Source of the DNA: Bimastos eiseni
Lineage: Eukaryota; Annelida; Clitellata; Crassiclitellata; Lumbricidae
Length of the DNA: 64,000 bases
Direction of reading: 5' to 3'
NCBI GenBank assembly: GCA_959347315.1
Contig: OY365817.1
Location: 5,312,031-5,376,030, forward strand
The notes beneath the pieces were generated by a model. That model saw nothing but the letters and a program-made list of their open reading frames with translations, did no database searches and had not been told where the DNA came from. Each line of letters starts with the position of its first letter. Position 1 is the first letter of the stretch. A program made the position numbers and the translations under genes. Shown here piece by piece: positions 32,019 to 43,117 of this stretch.

Positions 32019-32149
32019 ATTTGCCCCACGTATACGTGTCCCCTCTTTCCCTTCTGCCTCCTTTCGGCTCCTGCCCTCTGCACCCAACCTCCCTTTCTCC
32101 CTCTCTCTCTCCATCTCTCCCTTCCTAGCCCTATGGAAGTCGTTGTCAC

Positions 32150-32378
32150 AGAGGAAGAGAGAGAGAGAGAGAGAGAGAATGAGAGAGAGAGTGAGACAGA
32201 GAGACAGAGAGAGAGAATGAGAGAGAGAGTGAGACAGAGAGACAGAGACAGACAGACAGAGAGAGATAGAGAGACAGAGACAGAGAGAGACAGAGAGAGA
32301 CAGACAGAGAGAGATAGAGAGACAGAGACAGAGAGAGACAGAGAGAGACAGAGACAGAGACAGAGACAGAGAGAAGGC
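32150..32378. repeat. GA / GACAGA array
   Basis: (GA)n with GACAGAGAGA units of 10-18 bp for about 225 bp. Confidence 0.9.
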
Positions 32379-32519
32379 GGCCGATCAGCGATTCCGTTGG
32401 GAAGCGTTCAATAGATAAGCACTGCAGCTGCTCCGTCGTCGTCGCCTCCTCTTCAGGTTCATTGACAGCGGATGAAGAACAACCGCAGCAGCAGCAGCAG
32501 TTGTAGCATCGCTATATAT

Positions 32520-32640
32520 AGCACTGGGCGGAGGAAGAGGGAGGGAGGCGGTTGGAGAGGAAGGCAAGCGGAGAGAGAGAGGGAGGTGGAGAGAGAGAGA
32601 GAGAGAGAGGCAGAGCGAGCGATGGGGAGAGGGAGGCCGT
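32520..32640. repeat. GA/GGA-rich tract
   Basis: GGAGGAAGAGGGAGGGAGG followed by (GA)n to about 32612, with a GCAGCAGCAG run just before (32487-32503). Confidence 0.8.
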
Positions 32641-32817
32641 ATATGGACACGCGAAGCCATCGAAGAGTCCAGATATAGATCTCCTTTGAATATCGCTGCT
32701 CCTTTGAATGCTGTTTTCCTTTGAACATCCGTCGACCGATCTAAAGGATTGAGTCTTTCGGAGCACCACCCGAAGGCAACGCCTCAGGCCACCTTGCCTT
32801 CTGTCAGTATCTACAAT

Positions 32818-33372
32818 GGAAGTCAATGTATAGAAGGCAATGCTCAGAATGCAATGCTTAGAGAGCAATACATACCAGGCAGTGCTTAGAACTTGTAATT
32901 CTAAGCACTGCATTCTATGCAATGACTTCTAAGCATTGCCTTCTAAGTTAGAAGTTAATGCGTAGAAGACAATGTCTAGAAGGCAATGCATAGAAGACAA
33001 TGCATTGTAGACAATGCATAGAAGGCTAAGTATAGAAGGCAATGCATAGAAGGCAATGCATGGAAGGCAATGCATAGAAGACAATGCATAGAAGACAATG
33101 CATAGAATGCAATGCATAGAAGGCAATGCATAGAAGGCAATGCATAGAAGACAATGCATAGAAGGTTAAGTATAGAAGGCAATGCATAGAAGACAATGCA
33201 TAGAATGCAATGCATAGAAGGCAATGCATAGAAGGCAATGCATAGAAGGCAATGCATAGAAGACAATGCATAGAAGACAATGCATAGAAGGCTAAGTATA
33301 GAAGGCAATGCATAGAATGCAATGCATAGAATGCAATACATAGAATGTAATGCGTAGAAAACAGTGCATAGA
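32818..33372. repeat. 15-bp minisatellite (AAGGCAATGCATAGA)
   Basis: About 35 tandem units of 15 bp, with variants AAGACAATGCATAGA, ATGCAATGCATAGA and AAGGCTAAGTATAGA. The order of variants repeats in blocks of about 150 bp (the AAGTATAG variant near 33030, 33172 and 33296). Minus frames encode Leu-Cys-Ile-Ala-Phe-Tyr repeats and are regarded as artefacts. Confidence 0.95.
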
Positions 33373-34465
33373 GCGACTGCCGTCCAGTTGTTAACCGCCT
33401 CACACTCCGTAGTAGAATTAACACCTTATCGGCCGCTCTTACTCGGTAATGGATATTGGGGTTCGACTTTGGGATAATTATCGCCCTTTTAATGGCTCAG
33501 GTCATCGCCCAAGCAGAGCATTGAGAGTTAAGTCTTGCTGTAAACCGTCCTTACTTGTCTTAGCTCTCGGTTGATCTCCGATAGTTTCATTATTTATACT
33601 CATCGTTCTGACGTCATAAATATGAATACTCTTCTAAATCCGCCGTAATCCATAATAATTATGAGTATGGCTATCAACTGATGAATGTTCTCTGCTATAT
33701 TTAACAGGGTTAACTGTAGCATTCACGACTTAGGGCTTTAACATGAACCCATTGGACAGACGTGATTAACATTGCCCCAACCATATTAATGGTAGTATCC
33801 AGTCCCAAGCCTTAAGCAAGGAGGAGGGCTACGAAAATCATCATCCTTGTCATGATTCTGTATACTTAATGACAATTAACATTATTACAAGTGTTACCGG
33901 CGTTTGTTATGTGTAGTAATAATGCTTGCCGTAAGCTTATATTCGTAGTACATCTTCTTGGACATCTTTGAAACTATAAGGACCTGTTTAGATCTGTATG
34001 AATATACTTGTCTTGATTTCTTCAGTAGGTAGCTAGCAATGGAAATGGGGATTGGCTGCAGTGGGTGAGTCCTCTTCCATATCTATAGAACGAACAGTTT
34101 ATTCAGGGAAGTAGGCTACTGACTGGTTGGAATCTTTGGAGTCTCTTGCTGACTATGTTGTTGACGGACAGATAGTAATAGTGACTGAAAGTATATAGCT
34201 TGATTTGGGTATTTAATCGTTGAGGTTTATCCTATTGTTTAAATTACTAGTTGCTCTCGTGGGGTCCGTGTCGTAAAGAACAACCGAGAGTTGCTTTTTC
34301 GATGTTCGTTTGCGTATCTACCGTTAGCTTTGTTGTGAATTTATGGTCTTCTGTTCCTTGACGTCCAATGTCGACTGATTCGCTGGTGAAGGTTATGTTT
34401 ACTTTGAGTATGAAGATTAAGTATTGATGTTATTATCAAAACCACAGAGCCATTGACATCTCTCA
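33373..34465. other. One kilobase without a recognised gene
   Basis: Non-repetitive and AT-rich. No exon, RNA gene or transposon boundary could be supported. Confidence 0.5.
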
Positions 34466-35040
34466 AGCATAGCCAGTGTTGGGCACAAGACCAAAACCTC
34501 GAGACCAAGACCGAGACTAAGACCGAGAGGTCCAAGACCAAGACCAAGACCGGGTGGTCCGAGACCAAGACTAAGACCAAGACCGGGTGGTCCGAGACCA
34601 AGACCAAGACCGAGGGTCCGAGACCAAGACCGATACTCTTCTTTTTATAAACAGTTCAATTTATTAAGACGCTAAAACGGAATACCGTGCTTAAAACAAT
34701 CATTTTATTGATGAAGAGTACTAATCTTAATAATGGTCCAGAAACAGTTGTACCAGCTAGTCTGAACTTTTGCGGGTTCAGCCCTTGGCTTCGGCCGGAG
34801 AATATCACACTACAGACCTACATTACTTACAGTATACGATAGGTAAATACATTAAGACAGGTAGATTAACGTTCCGTTTGAATGATGTAGGCCTACTTGT
34901 AGGTTGTAATTGTAGGTTAGCAGTGACAGTACGTGGCCGACCACATAATTATTAGATTGTTCCAAAACCTTGAAATTTGTGAAAGCAAATTTTTAAATGG
35001 CTGGTTCCATTGCAAATGCATTTTTTAACCCACAGTAACA

Positions 35041-35042
35041 TG

Positions 35043-35110
<68 letters not shown>
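35041..35110. repeat. TA microsatellite
   Basis: (TA)n interrupted by TATG at 35056, 35081 and 35111. Confidence 0.9.
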
Positions 35111-35113
<3 letters not shown>

Positions 35114-35166
35114 TCAACACGTACGTCATAAATCGCTAACAATCGCGTAGGGCCTAAAAGGCCTTT

Positions 35167-35602
35167 CTCCTCTCCATGGCCAAAGACCTGTCTTTACCTG
35201 AGAGAACGCGGTTGCCTCAGCTAGTAAGTAATTAATTCAACAGTGACATTACGTCTAGATCCATTAAGAACTTCAAGGTACAAAGAGAAGGTGCTAGATA
35301 CCTAAATAAGGTTTGAACGCAAGACAGAAATGGCTACAACTATCACCGTGTTGATGTAAGACTGTGGCATGTGGCGTTTGACTGCATGACGAGGTAGGGT
35401 AATGGCACTAGGTAGGCCTATATTAGAAAATGACTGCGTCTATAGATAGGGAAAACGATAGAGTGGGCTTTTGCCCTTTGTTGTCTGGTAATGGCATAGA
35501 CCAATCTTAAGGATTCCGCAACGAAGATCAAGTCTAGAATGAGACTTCACGTATTCAATTTAGATCGTCGATTCCGTGTCCGTTGAGACCAACCAAATTG
35601 CT
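35167..35602 (-). repeat. Long inverted repeat, right copy
   Basis: Reverse complement of 25786-26224. It lies entirely inside the hAT-type element starting at 34474. Confidence 0.9.
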
Positions 35603-35871
35603 GTAACCGGTGTCTCTAATCGAAAATAACCGACAAATATCAAAGTAATTGCTCTGATACTGCAAATTACCAAGAACGTTAACCTAAGACGGAGACCAAT
35701 CCCAAGACCGTTCCTTTAAGAACAAGACCAAGACCAACGCATTCGAGACCAAGACCAAGACCAAGACCGATGCATTCGAGACCAAGACCAAGACCAAGAC
35801 CGCAGTTTTCCGGTCTCGAGACCGTCTCGAGACCAAAACCGCAGTCTCGAGACCACATCCCTGAGCATAGC

Positions 35872-36355
35872 ATCCAACAACATTAACGTATTTACATTCT
35901 TATGTTTGAATATTTTGTATCAGATAGCAAGCATCTGGAAACCATGAGCCCAAGAGAACGTTATCGACTATAAAATGGACTAACTATTGAGGAGTGTCTT
36001 GATAAGTAAAAAAGTCATACATTTCTGAGTTTCCTCTCTGTATAGATGGTTCTTGGGACGGATTAACGGACGGATGGAGAGATGAATATAGTTTGCGGAA
36101 AGAGTGAATGAATGCGCAGCGTGTGTTGGCATTGAAAGAATTCATCTTCAACGGAGTAGCTGAGAGAGAAAGAGACAGACAGACAGACAGGAGGAGGAGG
36201 AGAGAGGGGAGAGAGCGAGAGATTATCAGCAGTTTCTCATCGAATGGCGCAAAGCACAAAGGCAAAACCATGTAACGAGATCATTATGCACAGACAGATA
36301 AAGAGATAAATATACGGAAGAAGAACCAGAAGAAGAAGATTGGAAGGAATAGAAA
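35872..36355. other. Stretch without a recognised gene
   Basis: Contains a GGAT remnant (36058-36085) and GACA/GAGGAG runs (36165-36220). Nothing coding was recognised. Confidence 0.5.
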
Positions 36356-36369
36356 GACAAAAGAATGAG

Positions 36370-37400
36370 ACAGAATGATCAAGAGAACACACGGAATAAG
36401 AACAACAGACAGAATAAGAACAACACACGGAATGAGGACAACACACGGAATAAGAACAACAGACGGAATAAGAACAACAGACAGAATAAGAACAACACAC
36501 GGAATGAGGACAACACACGGAATAAGAACAACACACGGAATAAGAACAACACACGGAATAAGAACAACACATGCAATAAGAACAACACACCGAATAAGAA
36601 CAACAGACGGAATAAGAACAACACACGGAATAAGAACAACAGACAGAATAAGAACAACACACGGAATAAGAACAATAGACAGAATAAGAACAACACACGG
36701 AATGAGGACAACACACCGAATAAGAACAACAGACGGAATAAGAACAACAGACGGAATAAGAACAACAGACGAAATAAGAACAACACACGAAATAAGAACA
36801 ACAGACGGAATAAGAACAACAGACGAAATAAGAACAACACACGGAATAAGAACAACACACGGAATAAGAACAACACATGCAATAAGAACAACACACGGAA
36901 TAAGAACAACACACGGAATAAGAACAACACACGGAATAAGAACAACACATGCAATAAGAACAACACACGGAATAAGAACAACACACGGAATAAGAACAAC
37001 ACACGGAATATAACAACGCACGTAGTAAGAACAACACACGGAATGAGAGCAACACACGGAATGAGAACAACACACGTAATAAGAACAACACACGTAATAA
37101 GAACAACACACGGAATGAGAACAACACATGGAATGAGAACAACACACGGAATGAGAACAACACACGGAATAAGAACAACACACGGAATGAGAACAACACA
37201 TGCAATAAGAACAACACACGGAATGAGAACAACACACGGAATGAGAACAACACACGGAATAAGAATAACACACGGAATAAGAACAACACACGGAATAAGA
37301 ATAACACACGGAATAAGAACAACACACGGAATAAGAACAACACACGGAATAAGAACAACACACGGAATAAGAATAACACACGGAATAAGAAGATCACACT
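36370..37400. repeat. 18-bp minisatellite (AAGAACAACACACGGAAT), about 57 units
   Basis: A tandem 18-bp unit over 1.03 kb with few indels and point variants (AACAGAC, GAGGAC, CATGCAAT, GAGAAC). The period is divisible by three and the unit has no stop in four frames, so open frames longer than 340 codons appear on both strands. Their content (Thr-Arg-Asn-Lys-Asn-Asn or Val-Leu-Phe-Leu-Phe-Arg) is fixed by the repeat. Confidence 0.97.
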
Positions 37401-37680
37401 AAATAAGATTAACACAAGGAGTTGGAACAACACGACGCAGATACATTAAACACAGGACACGGCATTTGCAGTCATACATAGCCAGACTTGGACAAACATG
37501 GTCGGACGCAGACTCAAAATGCAGATTGACCCACTGACCTCTTGACCCGAGAGGCGACTCGAGAGTGCCCGTTAAACATACCGTCACAGAAGTCGATCAT
37601 TTGCGACATACATGGCGAAATAGCCATCAACATACATTACTCATTCCCAATCAAGCCATGCAGCACTCATAACCACGAGA
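37401..37680. other. Short stretch without a recognised gene
   Basis: Nothing recognised. Confidence 0.5.
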
Positions 37681-37864
37681 TAAACATCTCTCAACCACAA
37701 TGTAAACCAATCCTAATCACAGCACAGACCAATCCCAAACACAACATAATCTAATTCCAAGCACAACATTAACCAATCCCAAACAAAACTCAGGCCAATC
37801 CCAATCACAACATGAACCAATCCCAGACACAAGATGAACCAATCCCAGACACAACATAAACCAA
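37681..37864. repeat. 21-bp minisatellite (AACCAATCCCAAACACAACAT), left part
   Basis: Diverged units of the same 21-bp repeat as at 39536-39790. The array is interrupted by the DNA transposon at 37865-39535. Confidence 0.9.
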
Positions 37865-39535
37865 GGGGCCGTCCATAAATGACGTCACGCGAAATTGGCT
37901 GATTTTTGACCCCCCCTCCCCCCTTGTCACACTTCGTTACAAAAAGGCTGACCCCCCCCTCAAATATGACGTCACAATGCTCTGACCCCTCCCCAAGAAA
38001 AAACCACTTCATTTAATTTCAAATAAAACATATAAATTAATAATTAACTTTTTTAAACATTGCTGAACTTAGCATAAAAAATCATTTTAAAATAATCGTA
38101 GACTCATCGTCTATTAATGCTAAAAATATGCAATGTTCAGAATAATTTTATTCTTTTATTTTCTTATAAAAAGAAGTAACCTATAAAATTAATAGTAGTA
38201 ATTATGTATAGCAATATTGAAACTTTGCGGTATAACGTCTTATAGTTTTTTTCCACAGCAGGATGAAAAGTTCTGACGTTCTGGTTGAATCATAACAAAT
38301 TATTATTTTGATATAATACAAAAATAAAAATATCTCCGGAAGAACTGAACCGATTTTGACCTTGTTCATCTCGTTGGAAAGTGCACTGAAAGCCACTCAA
38401 AAATTCCTAATTGTAAAATTCCATAAAATGACGCTTTTTACAATTTGTAAAAAACGAATTTTTTAGTCGATTGATAATCATAGACAAATCAAAGTATCTT
38501 CAGAAGGGCTGAACCGATTTTCATTGGGTTAGTGTCGTTTGAAGGACCATAAAAAGCCGCTCAAAAGACTTCTTACACAAAATTTCATTAAAAATCACCG
38601 TTTTTTTTACAATTCTTGAAAAATGGATTTTCAAACGTATTGTGTCATTGTTCTGTGGTGCATTTCTGTACTGCTGCATTTCTCTCTGTTGCATTGTTCT
38701 TGCTATATTGCATTCTGCTGCATTTCTCTCTGATGCATTGCTCTCTGTTCCACTCACACTGCGAAGGCTCGCACTCTGTGCGTTTATTTTACATTGCATA
38801 ATGCCAGTTATTTTTACCACTATAATTATTAACTGCTAGAGTAACGCTTTATACAGTAAGGATTCTTCATAAGCAGAATAAGATACAAACGATCATCTGG
38901 AATTATACTGCTCAATGTCAATCAGAACGACCGTTAACGACCGTTATTTTTTATAGCGCAAAGTAACACTCAACGTATTATTAACTTTATGTAGATATAT
39001 TTTTACTGATTTCGCGCCGATTATGCAAATTTGAAATAACGCATTACGCTGGTATGACGTTACATTATGCAAAACTTTAACATCGATTTTCTCGAAATTT
39101 AATGGCAAATTTTGAGATACGCCAGAATAGTTCTCGGGCAACGTAATAGTGACAGGAATTACAATACTTACGTTTTATAATATTATTAATTCGAAAATAA
39201 TGCGTTTTTTAATAGAGTAGCCTACATTGAACGACTGCATAAAAGAATAATTGCAATTTCCTCTTCCTGGCAGAGTAATAATAAACGTCAAAAGTGAACA
39301 TAAATTTAGAACCAAAATTTTGTCAGAAATCCTATGCTATTGACATCTAGTGAATAAAAGAAAAAATTTATATTGCTTTATAAAATATTAAAGGACGTTT
39401 TTATAAATTTATCAAAAATTATTTTTTTAATGTGACGTCACATTACTCATACCCCCTCCCCCCTCGTCACACATCGTCACAAATGTCAGACCCCCTCTTC
39501 CCCCTAAGTGCGTGACGTCATTTATGGACGGCCCC
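37865..39535. mobile_element. DNA transposon with 26-bp perfect TIR, inserted in a minisatellite
   Basis: The left end begins GGGGCCGTCCATAAATGACG and the right end is its exact reverse complement for 26 bp (through TCACGC). Both ends are followed by C/T-rich CCCCCTCCCC tracts and a GTCACA(C/A)(A/T)TCGT(C/T)AC motif. The interior is AT-rich without a transposase. At 38340-38520 a diverged direct repeat (ATCTCCGGAAGAACTGAACC and ATCTTCAGAAGGGCTGAACC, both followed by GATTTT) is seen. The flanks suggest a 2-4-bp target duplication (AA or CCAA). The superfamily is uncertain. Confidence 0.85.
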
Positions 39536-39790
39536 AAATCACAAACACAACATAATCCAATCCCAAACACGACATAAACCAATCCCAAACACAACATAAA
39601 CCAATCCCAAACACAGCATAAACCAATCCCAAACACAACATAAACCAATCCCAAACACAACATAAACCAATCCCAAACACAACATAAACCAATCCCAAAC
39701 ACAACATAAACCAATCCCAAACACAACATAAACCAATCCCAAACACAACATAAACCAATCCCAAACACAACATAAATCACTCCCTAATAC
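39536..39790. repeat. 21-bp minisatellite, right part
   Basis: About 11 nearly identical units of AACCAATCCCAAACACAACAT. More homogeneous than the part to the left of the transposon. Confidence 0.95.
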
Positions 39791-40595
39791 AACATAAAAC
39801 CTTTCCAGTCGCCACCATCATCATTCTCGTCATCGTTATCACCGTTCTTGTAACGGTGTCATCATGATTGTCCAAAGTCTTGTTGCAAAGGCAGCACTGG
39901 ATGACAAAGGGTGAACGCAAATTGTCAACGGACTCTTACTTTACCCCTTCACGGGATGAGGGTCAAGAGGTCTTCTATGGACGAGTCACCCTCATAGTCC
40001 GATTTCGTTCTTTGCACTGCTGTGAGATATTTAGGGGTCAAAGCAGAGGTCAAGGACTGAGAGGTCATATGGGTCAGGTGTCATGACCTCTGAATTATGT
40101 GCGTCTCGACCAGTAATCGTCAATTTGCGACGATGGGAATGAATCCGATAAGTCAAAGCAATTTCGCCTTCAGACGGAACATCATTGAGCGCAACAAATG
40201 GACCGACGCAGCAGCTGAAGAGGCGAACGCTGGCCATTGGCTGCGTTGCTCTCTGTCCATTGGTTGCAGCTGTCATTTGTGTCAGGTCAAAGGTCATCCT
40301 ATTTATTTACTTCCTGGCATTGGTTGAGTCGATGTACCTCCAATCTCATGCTCACATCATTTCCATCTTCTGTCATCATTCGCCATCATAGCTATTCTTA
40401 TGACGTCTTCAGTGGCTTCCTATACTTTCCACTTGCTTATATCTTCCGTCGCCGCTCCTCACTTTCTATCGCTTTCAATTGCTTGTCTTTGTCTACAGTC
40501 CTTCCTTCACTTAGTTCGAAAAATTTAGACGAAATGTTTTGGATCATACGACGCCAATTATACATCTCTTTGCCAATTGTACGGCGATGATATGC
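39791..40595. other. Stretch without a recognised gene
   Basis: Several short frames overlap here (for example 40097-40391) but none shows a domain or splice structure. Confidence 0.5.
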
Positions 40596-41035
40596 CATCC
40601 GCCCATATGCCCTCAGCCCATATGCCATCCGCCCATATGCCATCCGACAATATGCCATCCGCCCATATGCCAACCGCCAATATGCCATCCGCCCATATGC
40701 CATCCGCCCATATGCCATCCGCCCATATGCCATCCGCCCATATGCCCTCAGCCCATATGCCATCCGCCCATATGCCATCCGACAATATGCCATCCGCCCA
40801 TATGCCAACCGCCAATATGCCATCCGCCCATATGCCATCCGCCAATATGCCATCCGCCCATATGCCATCCGCCCATATGCCATCCGCCCATATGCCATCC
40901 GCCCATATGCCCTCAGCCCATATGCCATCCGCCCATATGCCATCCGCCCATATGCCATCCGCCCATATGCCATCCGCCCATATGCCATCCGCCAATATGC
41001 CATCCGCCCATATGCCATCCGTTTCTTTGCGCTCC
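40596..41035. repeat. 15-bp minisatellite (TATGCCATCCGCCCA), about 29 units
   Basis: Perfect 15-bp period with a few variants (GCCCTCAGCCCA, GACAATATG, CAACCGCCAA). The order of variants is duplicated in blocks (40611-40700 resembles 40741-40830). Open frames on both strands follow from the period. Confidence 0.97.
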
Positions 41036-41135
41036 GCCCATAACCCCTTTGCGTTGCTAGTCTTCCCTTTAAATATCCTTTGTACAATCATTGTTCCATG
41101 TCATTAGACTGCTCAGGTGAACAAATTTCATGACA

Positions 41136-41439
41136 TTCTTCTTCTTCTTCTTCTTCTTCTTCTTCTTCTTCTTCTTCTTCTTCTTCTTCTTCTTCTTCTT
41201 CTTCTTCTTCTTCTTCTTCTTCTTCTTCTTCTTCTTCTTCTTCTTCTTCTTCTTCTTCTTCTTCTTCTTCTTCTTCTTCTTCTTCTTCTTCTTCTTCTTC
41301 TTCTTCTTCTTCTTCTTCTTCTTCTTCTTCTTCTTCTTCTTCTTCTTCTTCTTCTTCTTCTTCTTCTTCTTCTTCTTCTTCTTCTTCTTCTTCTTCTTCT
41401 TCTTCTTCTTCTTCTTCTTCTTCTTCTTCTTCTTCTTCT
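41136..41439. repeat. Pure TTC array, about 101 units
   Basis: 304 bp of uninterrupted (TTC)n. GAA/TTC arrays of this length are known to form triplex or sticky DNA and to be unstable. Confidence 0.98.
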
Positions 41440-41519
41440 CACTTCTGTCCGCTCCCTATTATAGGCCTTTTAGTTTTCCGGTTGTGCTCACGATGCGAGC
41501 GCTCCTCGAATTCTAGTAA

Positions 41520-41702
41520 GCTTACGCCTGATAGAGGCGCTTTATAAGTATCCAAATACAACGCAATACTATGTAACTCCGCCACTGTTCGTAGTCTGAC
41601 AGCGCCAGTCCCTCCTCTCCTTTGTCCGGATAAAGTAGGAGGGCGACGCTATTGATCTTTGTTAATATCACACAGCTTCGTTAAACTGAAACTACTATAT
41701 TC
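41520..41702 (-). repeat. SINE-like dispersed repeat, copy 2
   Basis: Minus-strand body matching the copy at 22925-23175: GTAACTCCGCCACTG, CAGCGCCAGTCC, GGCGACGCTATTGATCTTTG and TCGTTAAACTG (plus-strand wording). Only the inner arm of the tail hairpin (AGAGGCGCTTTATAA) is present. The minus frame contains LALSDYEQWRS, similar to LALAEYDQWRS of the other copy. Confidence 0.6.
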
Positions 41703-42740
41703 TAGGCCTACTACAATCAGTGCATAGCTAGCGAATGTTATACATCGTCTATGATGGTAATTATTATGCGCACCACGCAAATTCCAGTATTAGATCGGTT
41801 TCAACTGTAAGCAGGGCCGTGGGGGTTAAGGGTATACATAGAGGTGACTGAGGGTAGGTAGAGGTGGAAAATGGTATAAAGAGGTGGAATAAGAGGTTGT
41901 GGATGGTAAGATGAGGTGGTTGAGAGTAGATAGAGGTGGTGGATGGTATTATGTAGGTAGAGGTGGTGCAGGTCGGTGGATAGCCGAGTGTCTTTGGCAT
42001 TCTCTTCCAAACTGAACGGATTCATTTCAAACGCCAGGTATTAAATTACATTCGAATCAGACGATTGAAGCAAATCAATAATCGTTATCCACGAACGATG
42101 ATCGATCTCCATCAGGACATTCAGCAGAACACTCACCCACCACGCTTACCTATACAACATTCAATATCCATATAGATTATACAGATAAATCATATATTAT
42201 ATATATATATATATGATATAATCCCGTTATGCTGAGGACACGTTCGCATTGTACGTACAGTGAATCCTGTGGCTTAGTGCTAATGAGTTTTTCTGAGCCA
42301 TTACATGAGATGATATGAGAATGGCGTTGCTTATGTCTACGTCTCATCTGGACGACGACTTCCTCTACTGAAAGCAACCGCATTCTATCAATATTACGAT
42401 GCGTGATGTGGATAACCCTTTTCTCTCTCTACTTACTGGCACCGTGCACAGAGGGGGATAAAGACACTCATTAAGAACATTAGGTTCTCAATGTTTGGGG
42501 CATCAATATTAAGGACGTGTGCAATGTGAGCCAATGAACTGACTGAGAGGTTGACTAAGATGACGGAGAGCTCCTCAGAACATCTATGCTTCATCTGTAG
42601 TTCGCAGACAACATGAATGTATACATTACATTACAATGCAACGTAGAACGTGAGACACAATCAAACATTGGCTGTTCGCATCAGTTGTAGGTCTTCATTA
42701 GGCATTTTCTGTGTTCCGTTGGACCATTAACCATTTGCAG
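41703..42740. other. One kilobase without a recognised gene
   Basis: Contains a GGTGG-type weak repeat (GTAGAGGTGG, 41857-41970), a (TA)n run (42193-42220) and a CAGCAG run (42739-42756). No coding exon was recognised. Confidence 0.5.
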
Positions 42741-43020
42741 CAGCAGCAGCAGCAGCTATAGGAAATTAGGAATTGTTAATAGGAGGAGCATACGAAGTGG
42801 AGCTCAACTGAGGAAAAGCAAATACAGGAACACACACACAAGTGCACACGCACACACTCAACGGGGGGGGTTAGAGCTAAAGGTCAACTGAGTGCAAGAT
42901 GCAGTGATGCAGACTGTAACAGATGCAGCGGCCAGGAAGTGAGTAAATATTGATCCTAGAAGTCGACAAGTCGGAATAAGGTCTCGTCGGCACACATCCG
43001 AACCAGCTTCAAAGCAGCTC

Positions 43021-43051
43021 ATCGTCATCATCCTCGTCATCATCATCATCG

Positions 43052-43109
<58 letters not shown>

Positions 43110-43117
43110 TGTCATAG
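43021..43117. repeat. CAT/ATC trinucleotide array
   Basis: (CAT)n with CGT interruptions at the left and a pure run to 43110. Confidence 0.95.

Larger units (their letters stand above)
34474..35863. mobile_element. hAT-type element with inward GGTCTCG arrays (1390 bp)
   Basis: AGCATAGC lies immediately outside both ends (34466-34473 and 35864-35871), an exact 8-bp target duplication. The left end is CAGTGTTGGGCACAAGACC; the reverse complement of the right end is CAGGGATGTGGTCTCGAGAC. Only CAG.G is shared at the tips, but both subterminal regions are arrays of GGTCTCG/GGTCTTG (34486-34640 and 35690-35850). The interior contains (TA)n (35041-35110) and the right copy of the long inverted repeat (35167-35602). 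No transposase was found. Confidence 0.82.

Noticed and set aside
32976..33424. Leu-Cys-Ile-Ala-Phe-Tyr repeat frames
   Set aside because: 15-bp minisatellite translation.
36237..37433. Open frames of up to 398 codons on both strands
   Set aside because: They are produced by the 18-bp repeat, whose period is divisible by three; the composition follows the unit and shows no independent coding signal.
40437..41107. Four overlapping open frames of more than 170 codons
   Set aside because: They arise from a 15-bp minisatellite (TATGCCATCCGCCCA); amino-acid repeats mirror the DNA unit.
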